A DNA stretch of 64,000 bases, from NCBI GenBank assembly GCA_963556695.1, contig CAUWAG010000020.1, positions 3,038,001 to 3,102,000 of the forward strand. Reading direction: 5' to 3'. The position numbers and the translations under genes were made by a program. Within the stretch, counting starts at the first letter, position 1. Every line of letters starts with the position of its first letter. The notes under the pieces were generated by a model. The model saw only the letters and a program-made list of their open reading frames with translations, made no database searches and was not told the DNA's origin. The stretch is from Anthostomella pinea. Taxonomy: Eukaryota; Ascomycota; Sordariomycetes; Xylariales; Xylariaceae. This document shows, piece after piece, positions 46,649 through 55,669 of the stretch.

Positions 46649-47807
46649 CTAGCCGGTCACCCAAGCAGCAGCACGCCGGCCGCCAAAAGATGCCGCGAGG
46701 CGAAGGCCACTCGAGCCCATTGGGAAGTAACTGACCAAGTACCATGTAAGGCATGCAATCTGGATGATGGCAGAGATCAGGGTAAGGATTGTACTTTGAA
46801 GCTGCGGCCGTTAACAACCATTCGAGACGAGTATCGGGACGGCCATGACTTACACCGATCGAGAAGTATATAGTCAACGCAATTGATCCAAAATATGCCG
46901 CAGTGAAGGGTAATCGAGTCCCAGAGGTCAGATGCTTCGCATACGCCATAGGTCCCATCATGGCCGCAAAGGAGGAGAGGAAGAGGACTGAGCCGAATGA
47001 CCATCTGCAGAAGCAATGTGTTAGCACTTCGCCCAAACAGAAACTAGAGCCAGCAAGGAGAAGGGTATATAGGACGACGCTAGGACATAAGGCAGCTGGT
47101 GGTCCAAAGAAGGTTGGTTCCGGATGGCTGATCACTCGCGCCAGGATGCACGACATATATGCAACAGCGGCTTCTTGCAGAGACCACCCCTATCCGACCA
47201 ATATCCGGTGAAGGCCACACGACAGGCTAATAATAAGAATAGGAAGGCGAGTAGGAGGGAGAAAGCTGAAATATCCTTGGCTTACAGGATTACGAATTTC
47301 CGGGGCTTGGCCATAAGAATCGGCCAGAGGGCGAAGCAGAGAACGAAGCAGGCGAGAGCGCCCAGGTTGCAGGCACCGAATATCAGCAGACGGTCCCAAC
47401 GACTCACTAAATAAAAGAAGTAGATCTCGAGTCAGCGTGTACTTGACTGTGGTGGGTAGCTTGACCATGTGCGACTGTGAAACATATCGTGCGGAAGATG
47501 CACATGTCCGCCAGCAGGGCATTACTGCAGGGGAACCCATATATGACTATGGGGTCCTATGGGAGGAAGAAAGCCAAGACTCACGGACAAACCAGCCTTC
47601 CTCTTCATCACGACGGTTGCTCGCCGGCAGGGGAGCGCCGGGGCCCTCGGTCGTGGGTAGTTGCACATATCCACGGTCTCCAAAGGGATTAAGCGATTTC
47701 ATTGACGACAGCAATCCGGTCGACTGTGACGTGGTTGCCGGATAGTCGGATTCACGACGCGACCACCCCAACGAGTTCATCGAGTCTCTAAAGGATGTCG
47801 AGGCCAT
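46649..47807 (-). CDS. sft2: SFT2/GOT1-family Golgi vesicle transport protein
   Basis: Sft2 is a small tetraspanning Golgi membrane protein involved in endosome-to-Golgi vesicle fusion. Four exons (47807-47585, 47406-47286, 47004-46854, 46801-46649) and three introns (178, 281 and 52 nt) all rejoin in frame to give 215 residues, the same length as yeast Sft2. The cytosolic N-terminus (MASTSFRDSMNSLGWSRRES) ends in EEEGWFVLSRWDRLLIFGACN at the first junction. Membrane segments follow: LGALACFVLCFALWPIL, WSFGSVLFLSSFAAMMGPM, PFTAAYFGSIALTIYFSIG, and the last after the third intron (TILTLISAIIQIACLTWYLV). It ends SYFPMGSSGLRLAASFGGRR and AAAWVTG. Splice sites are canonical. No defects are seen. 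Confidence 0.95.
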
Positions 47808-50800
47808 TGCGTCTGATATCTGATGTTCGCCTTCCGCCCCTCGCTTTTCGAGTGTGCCCTATCGAGTTCGCAGGACTTGGCTCTGGTGGCCCGAATGTAA
47901 GTCGACGTAGGGTGTCGGAGTGGCGATATGGAATATATGGGGCCGTCCCCTATGCGCGGGCAGGTGGCTGCGTGATGGCTGCAATCAGTTATGTCGAATG
48001 ACCCCCCTCTTTGTGGTTGGAGTCGGGAGTTGATAGGAGGCTGTGGTTGTCGATGGAGGATACGTCGTCGTGACAGTCGCGTTAAGGAGGGCGATGGATA
48101 GTGTGGTGGAGTAGAGAAGGGAGAGTTGCCCGTTTCATTGGTAAGGTAGCAGTTATTCTGGGCAGTGGGTATCAGCAGTCAGCCACACGCGGATGGGGTC
48201 AGTGCCGGTGGGGCTGGTAAGACCTGTCGCGCCACGCCTATTGGCTGGTCTCTGGGGCATGTGGCTTCTCCCAACCAGCTAAGAAATGACACTATCAGCC
48301 TGGCAGCCTGGTAGGGACAAAGGTGACAATCCGATGGACACCACCAGCAATGTGACTGAGCATCAGGTATCCGAGTGTGGGTGGTGTGATTCCCGTGTAT
48401 GGGGCAAAGCCTGGCAATGGTGTCTCTCGCTTTCAGGAGGTAGTGCTATCAGATGAACCTCGATCCTGAATAATGAGTCAGTGACGTCTGGAGTTTACGA
48501 GGTAAGCTGTCTCTCGTCAGTCCTTCTAATGCCTAGGTACGTAAGATAAAGTGATTCCTAGGATATGGTGTCAAGTTGTGTACACTCATGCTGCGATGGC
48601 CACGCGGCATACACTCACACACGGCTGCCTGGTCCATGTCTACGCAATCGTCCAGTCATACCAAAGGGCGGATTCCGTACTTCACTCTGAGACTCTTGTA
48701 AGTTACCTTGTCTCCTTGTTTAGACATCGATCGTATTGGGCGTCTAACTTGGCTCATGGGGCATCATCGCTTATCCCACAACCTTGAATGTTGATTCTAC
48801 TACTTGTTCTGTTTGACTATCAGCATCTACGGTACACCCAAGGGAGGTAAGGTAGTAGGCAGTCTCAGATCATGTTCTACCTGCCAATAGCAACGTTGAA
48901 TTTGTAAAGCTCAAGCGAACGTGAGGATGTGTGGCCTCTGATTGGTGGGGTTCGTCAAAAGAACTTGGACTTACCAACTCCAAGTCATGTCATGGCTGCA
49001 AACATATTTGAACGTTGCAGTGCCTGTTGCTTCGTCGAGGTTGACGAGCAGCGGCAAACGCGGTAATGTCACCACTTATCTTGCCGCAACCAGGGTTCTA
49101 ACGGGCTTCGATATACAGTGCGAAGAGTACGAAGAGCACGCATGCAAGCCACAACCCTCACCCTGCAGTTGGTTCCCCTCGAGAGGGGATTTCCCATGGA
49201 CCTAGCGAATCTGGTCAATCTGGTCGGTGGTGGTCCGAACCGAGCACCGTGCCGAACGGGCACTAAGGTAGAATCCCCTCGTCAAAGTCACTGACACTGG
49301 GCACGCCGAGTGATGATTGGCCCGCCACAATACTGATGCCAGTCGGAGCTGCATATTGGCCATACTCAACTTGGGGGATCGTCGTCGGCAAGCGGCAGTC
49401 AACATGAAAGACCTGCAGCTATGCATCGCAACCATAAAACCTCCGGTGCGTTACATCGAGCAGCCAGTAAGTATCACACGCTTCACCAACCTTACGAGCC
49501 AACCCTCGCCTCCTAGAGGGCAGCATGCCCCGACGATCCCCCCAACGATGCCCCCCTTCCTCAGATCTGGGTCATATCTACGAGTTCTTTGCGGCTAGAT
49601 GTATGATGATGATGAGCTTGATCTTTATTTTGATAAAGTCCCTGGAAGCGCTGCACCCGAGTGCGCCGCTGCCGCGAATAATACAACACGAGTCCTCCCA
49701 GACGATGTGAAGCTAACCAGCTTATCTTTCCAACTAGCGAAGTGGTTGCGCGCCCAATCCCCAAGGTGGCCAACATCAAGACTGCGGGCAGGTTGATAGA
49801 TAACAGGTTTGATGATTTCTTCCAGGCAGGTTCGGTGAGCATTCCAGACAGCCTCCTAGGGCGGCTCTCTCAACTCCAGTCCACATAAGGCGAGCGCAGA
49901 TAAGGGGAGACAGTCGTCATCGGGTCCTGCCTTGTCTCAACCCATGGCTTAGATGGCCTCGCGCCGAGCTGTCATAAGAGAATAGCATGGACCCTGAATC
50001 TGGGACGGGTGCCTTGCACAAGCGAGCGACTACGCCTTCTCTTAGCCATGGGTTCGTGATTTGTAAACCAGCATTGCCCGAGGGGGGCCCTCGTGTGAGT
50101 CAGATGGGAAGATAACCGGCTGAAATCAGACACTTCCCAGGGTTGACGTGGGAGGTTGGGCGTTCGTATTGTTCAAAATCCATCCTGCTTTTCTACGCAT
50201 TCCCATGGCAGCTCTCCAAGGTACCAGCCTAGGCGGAAAGGGGTGGCATCGTGTCTTAGCCAGGATGGTTGGCTGACTTTGATCGTGTCACGAGTCTAGT
50301 TGCCGCCCCCCTTCACCTCCCGAGAACCCACCTTGATTACGGGAGCTCGCCGATAAGATAGAGCTTGGTTGTGAGCAGGAGGCGTCACACTAGCCCGGCG
50401 AGGGCAAAAGCAGACACCTTCACTGCCTCCCTCCCTACACCATCAATCACATCACCACACCACACCATCAACCGTTGGAATCTGTCCAAGTTGTCGAGTG
50501 TCAGGAGACGCACCCAACGCATTCCCGGATAGAGTGGAAGAAGGGGCCACCGGCTTGCTATCGCTGCTGGTCGTATCTTTAGAGGGGCTGCTAACACTTG
50601 AATATAAAAGCACCTGCAACCCCACGGCGCCGATCCAATGAGGGAATGTTCTTTTCTTCTGATGCTCGCCAAAACAAGTTGATGTGCTTGATCGGGATTG
50701 ACTTTCTCGAATCCGAAGACTGCCCTAACCAGAGATAATACCATCACTGCCAAAGAAGCAGATCCAAATCATCAGCTATCGCATACCTTTAGTCAGCCGC

Positions 50801-51500
50801 CTGTCACGATCACAGCAAACCACGTCGCAGACGGTCACAGAAGGACAGGAGAAGGACGAGACACAGCTGAAGCCAAGAAACCAAGTTGCCCTCGTAAGCC
50901 TCGACTCCAACACACCTTCTGGTTGTGTGACGAAGACATACCTATAGTCTATCGCATCCAATAGCGACATGCAGTCGGTTGACTGACCCGATCTTATTCT
51001 CCTAGACTCTAGCTGCAGTCGTGAGGCTATGGAAACGTTGATCGACATTGCGGAGGATCTGATCAAGGATTAGATCGTTACTTATCAATCATCATCATCG
51101 TCACCGTTACTACGGTAGTTCGAGCGAAGGCACCTGCATCGACACACACACAGTGTATCCCAGAGATTGAGAGATACTCAATTTACATGGACCCCATCGC
51201 CTGCCCCTCTTGGATCGAACCGGCCTCTTATCGGAGTCGCAGAAGAACATATCGAGTCTTTCAGCACCTGCACCGTTGTCAAGGTCGGCTTGTGCGACAT
51301 CGACTGAATCAGCCGTTCAACGGTTGCGATAGTTTTGGGAGAACGACTTGAACCGCATCCTGCAATACCTTCACGGAGCACATTGGAGCGGTCATCGGAA
51401 AGTCTCGCTGCACATTAGGCCGTCAAGCCCGCTAAGCCCCGCCAGGATTTTAGTGCATGTGGCTTATCCCATCCAGCCAACCAGCAAACAGCCGCGCAGC
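47808..51500. other. Gene-poor region downstream of SFT2 promoter
   Basis: The first few hundred bases are the SFT2 promoter side. Otherwise only short unrecognised frames occur, including a 122-codon minus frame at 50385-50753. CCTAGG-centred motifs occur at 48532 and 48557. Confidence 0.4.
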
Positions 51501-53280
51501 TCAGCCAAGCCGCACGGAAGGCGACCAATCACTTGCCACCTACACACACAGTGCCCGAGCTACCTGAGCCTAAAGGTAGCGGCTTACAGGGCTTCCAGTG
51601 CTTAGAGCGCCCCCATACAGACCGGGACAGCAGCCACACCGCACCCTCTCGTCACCTTGACCTCTTTTTGTCCATCCCTGTTCACCATCTGCAGCTGCAG
51701 CTAAATTTGCATTTCTCGACGGCCCCCTCGACAAGGACCCTGCCTGCCTGCCCAGCGCTCTCACCGCGATTCCTTTGAGCACGCCCGACCCTCGTCATAC
51801 CGTCAAATCGCCATACCCAGACCAGGCAATACAATCAACCCTTCCGAGACCGCAACGGCATTGTCAGATTGCATTCCATTGTCGCCGAGCAAGCACCCTC
51901 TCTCTCGTATAGGACTACAAGGACAGGCAGCCCTCATTCTTCGTCCTTTGCCCACCTGCAAGGAAGGCTCCGCCGCGCCAAGCAAGAGGCGAAGGTACAA
52001 GTCGCTCGGGTACTGGTGCGCCCGCTTTCAGGTCCTCTGGAAGTATTGAAAGTACATTTGTGGGCAGCCTTCGTCGTTGCTCCCGCCCAAGTACACTTCT
52101 CCAGTCCGCGCTTCGATACATTGGGTGTACCTTTACCGCCTCAACTTCTGGAAATCCTGGGGAACTAATACTTTTAGTCCTTGACCATCCCAGGATCCAA
52201 CCACCTTCGCCCCTCCACCACTTTCTCCAGATTCATTCATAATCGATCCGCAACCCCCCTTTACTCTTTGCGATTCTGATATACGACCCGTCAACTATCG
52301 ACTCTTCGGTGCGACAACGAATGCGCGAGCCGACTCAACCCGCCCTTCCTCTGGACTCACCTCGCAATCTGACGAGTCTCATCGTATTACACCGAGTAGT
52401 CGCTGTGTCTTTCCTGACCTAAGAAGCACCCAAGATCAGTCACAGTCACCATTCGCCGCAGGCTTACTTCTCGGACGCTGAGCTTATTCCGCCTTTATCT
52501 TCGGGTGCAAAATCTGCCCAAGCCACTCCATTCGCACCAACCTGACTCTTCTTTCCTTTCTTCCGTTGATTCCGCGACCGCAGGAACAAAACCAGTCGCC
52601 TAGCCACAGGACAGCTTCTGGTTGGTTGCGCCCTTTCAGCCAACGAGGCAGCTCGCGTACACCATTGTGCGCAACGAATCACCAATCCTCCGACTCGGAC
52701 ACCCGCATCGATTCAGCGACGAGGCACAGACAAGTCGCTCTCGATTTGCTGCCCTAACACTCTACCCCTGCCAACAGCCCAACCGACACACCGATAACGC
52801 CTTTCAACCCATCCGTCTGAGTTGTATATATTGTATACCGACGACGTCTTCTTGATCAGTCGGCATCCTCCTGCGACAGCGGCCCCCCACTTGCATGGAT
52901 CTACACCCTATCGGCTACCGTCAGTACCCACGCAAGACAGCGCATCGCAACCAAGGTTAGTGACAGGCTCACATTTTCTCCATTTCTCCCCGGGCCATTA
53001 TCTCAAGTTTCGCGGCATGTCGTTTCTCCTTCCCTTCACATTGTATTACGTCGTCTTGCCCCGTCCTGCCCGTCGCACAATACCACTCCCCCACCTTCGC
53101 ACTCAAAGCCCATCCTTGACCATGGTGCGGGGCTGACTCAGTTGTTATTGTACAGTAGAAACTTCGACGTGTGACGAAATACCAGAATAATCTGGTCGCC
53201 CATCGTGGTGCGACGTCCGCACTCCGGCGCAAGCTAGACTTCACCCACCCGACCCTGCTTCCGATCCTAAAAACGACACA
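51501..53280 (+). promoter_or_regulatory. Probable promoter and long leader of the bHLH gene
   Basis: Pyrimidine-rich, gene-free sequence of the kind that precedes fungal regulatory genes with long 5' leaders. A possible leader intron runs 52956-53155 (CCAAG|GTTAGT ... TGTACAG, with a ctgac branch near 53133). Several short upstream ATGs would act as uORFs if included. Transcript evidence is lacking, so the extent is a guess. Confidence 0.35.
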
Positions 53281-54900
53281 ATGGCACAACACGGCTTCAG
53301 TCAGTTTGGAGGAGCCCAGAGCCACGGTGGCAGCGTTGACCCGAACGATTTGGCCATGTCGGGAACATTTGGAGCATCCTACTCTAACAACTTCAACGGC
53401 GGCGGTAACAACGGCGGCGGTAACTTCTTCGACGATGACGAGCTGCTCGACGGTTTAGGCAGCCCGACCGATCCGATGTCCAACCAGGCGGGCATGCATA
53501 ACCAACCCCGAGACTTTAGAGGAATGAATGACTTAAACATGGGTTATCCCCAGGGGATGTATACCTCACATCAGAGCAACCCTGGTCTGCAAATGGACCA
53601 GTCGCATATGAACGGCTACTCCAATACTCCGGACGGCGATCCGATTCAAAGCCCGTTCATCCACAACAGCTTCAACCAGGCGCAGTTCCGACAAATGCAA
53701 CACCCCCAGCAGTTTGGCAACTCCTTGCAGTCTCCCGTATCCTATTCTGGCTCTCCTCTGGCAGGCTCCGACTTGAATAACGACGGCAATGATCCCAACT
53801 ACCTCAACGCCAAATCCCGCGCTCAGCTATCTCAGACGATGCAACGCAAAGCTTCAAACACGAGAAGCCCGTTAACACCCAAAACAGCCGCAGCTATGTC
53901 CACCTTGACCATGAATCCACGTGAATCCCCAGGATATGGCACTCAACCGATTCGAACACCGGGCGGCCATCAAGAAAAGTCCCCTTCTGGCCAGTGGATG
54001 CATACGCCCAATAGCCTGTCGTCGTTTCCTGGATCTGGGTTCTCGTCACCGCCCATTCAACACGGTATGCAGAACCAGCAAATCGCTGACGTCCTGCTGA
54101 AAGGGGGCACATCAATGCCAGCCAAACTTAACGGCCCGAGTACTGTTTCGTCCCAGGAAATGAAGAGAAAGAGGCGTCGCGAGTCCCACAACTTGGTCGA
54201 GCGAAGACGCCGGGATAATATCAACGAACGGATCCAGGACCTCAGCAAACTTGTTCCCACTCACCGGCTCGAAGACGAGAAGATCCGCAAACTCATACAG
54301 AACGGAACGCCTCTGTCGCCCAGCTTGACAGCAATCACCAGTCCAACTCAGGCGACATCGGGCTTGGCTGGTCCAGGTGCGAAGCGAGCTACAGGTGCGG
54401 GCAACATAACCACAGGGCTTCCACTCGACGACAAGGACAAAGGCCCGAATAAGGGTGACATACTCAACGGGTCTGTGAGCTGGACTAGAGATCTCATGTG
54501 GATGTTGCATCTCAAGCTTCAACAACAAGAAGAAATGATCAACATCATTGCCGACCTCGGCGGCAATGTCCCATTCGAGCTGACAGACGACGAGAAGCGC
54601 ATGCAGACGGAGTTGATGGAGGCATTGTCCAAGAATGGGCCGCATACGTTTGCGTACACGCGCTTCGCTGGCTCAGGTCTCCGCGTACCTCAGCATACCG
54701 ACTACAAAGGAGACTCCTTAAACGGCACGGAGAGTGCTATGGTCTCTGCCAGCCCTGATGATAACGATGTACTGGACCTCAACGGCGATATGGGCGATGC
54801 TGGTCAATTTTGGAATGACCCTGACGACGATGGTAGCGGTCCTGCGTCCATCAACTTCAAGGAGGAGGATGAATACGGTATGGACCTCGTCCACGACTGA
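53281..54900 (+). CDS. bHLH transcription factor (fungal GlcD-gamma-type HLH)
   Basis: Intronless 539-residue nuclear DNA-binding protein. The bHLH starts near residue 292. Its basic region KRKRRRESHNLVERRRRDNIN has the His-Glu-Arg (H..ER.RR) pattern that reads CANNTG E-boxes. Helix 1 is INERIQDLSKLVPTHRLEDEK. Helix 2, ILNGSVSWTRDLMWMLHLKL, follows after a loop lengthened by about 70 residues of Ser/Thr/Gly-rich sequence, and continues into a coiled stretch (QQQEEMINIIADLGG). The N-terminal 290 residues are Gln/Asn/Gly/Pro-rich and the C-terminus is acidic (DPDDDGSGP, INFKEEDEYGMDLVHD), both suiting transcriptional activation. Related fungal proteins are usually annotated HLH factor GlcD gamma and resemble USF/MITF-type proteins; the target genes are unknown. 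The translated start is the first ATG after CTAAAAACGACACA. Confidence 0.9.
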   Translation: MAQHGFSQFGGAQSHGGSVDPNDLAMSGTFGASYSNNFNGGGNNGGGNFFDDDELLDGLGSPTDPMSNQAGMHNQPRDFRGMNDLNMGYPQGMYTSHQSNPGLQMDQSHMNGYSNTPDGDPIQSPFIHNSFNQAQFRQMQHPQQFGNSLQSPVSYSGSPLAGSDLNNDGNDPNYLNAKSRAQLSQTMQRKASNTRSPLTPKTAAAMSTLTMNPRESPGYGTQPIRTPGGHQEKSPSGQWMHTPNSLSSFPGSGFSSPPIQHGMQNQQIADVLLKGGTSMPAKLNGPSTVSSQEMKRKRRRESHNLVERRRRDNINERIQDLSKLVPTHRLEDEKIRKLIQNGTPLSPSLTAITSPTQATSGLAGPGAKRATGAGNITTGLPLDDKDKGPNKGDILNGSVSWTRDLMWMLHLKLQQQEEMINIIADLGGNVPFELTDDEKRMQTELMEALSKNGPHTFAYTRFAGSGLRVPQHTDYKGDSLNGTESAMVSASPDDNDVLDLNGDMGDAGQFWNDPDDDGSGPASINFKEEDEYGMDLVHD

Positions 54901-55669
54901 ACGATCGCAACCATCATGATCAAGAACACGACAGCTTGCCTACCTTGGGTTAGCATCTTCCGTCCTTCTTCTTATCTCCTTTTTTCATACGGCCTGTTCC
55001 TGCATATATCAAGTCGAGGGACTTTCGGGCATTTCCACGGGCGAGGTATATCTATAGCATTAACGCGGTCGTTCGGGGAGTGGACCTGGCGTTTCATCCA
55101 TCAGACCGCGAGACTGGCACATGGATTCCCGTATGGGTTGTTAACAGCATTTTTAATCATCAGAGCAGGCTACTATGCCGAGGATCTCCTTAACTGATTT
55201 TGTTTTGCATTTTCGTCTGGCAGATGGGATGGGTTTGCTTTTCAATGATACCTGGTAAATCACGGAGTTACGGTATACCACCACCCCAGAGGGCAGGGTT
55301 GATTTCGCACTGCATGAGTCAATCATCACACACAGCGCCTGTAGCCATTCACATATTCGAGTTGGCATCTTAATTCTATGTATCCACGTCCCCCTCAGAC
55401 TCAAGGGCCTCAGCCCAGATATATACATTTACCAATCAGTCTGTCTCTCTGCCTACTGTGACATACATGTACATATTCAATTCCTGTGAAGCGGTTGTGA
55501 AGACGTAGCATGTATTAGTAGTTCACCGACCACAGCTTCAAGCCAGATAGATGTTCATTACCTCGTGCTTCCGTCTCACTCAACATCGTATAGACTGCGT
55601 CACCCGGCGAGGTGGACACCACTCTCTAAACCAATGCAGGTGTATATACACCCCCATCAACGAACGACC
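54901..55669. other. Convergent intergenic region
   Basis: Holds the 3' ends of the bHLH gene and of the minus-strand SCS-like gene. No other feature is seen. Confidence 0.45.
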
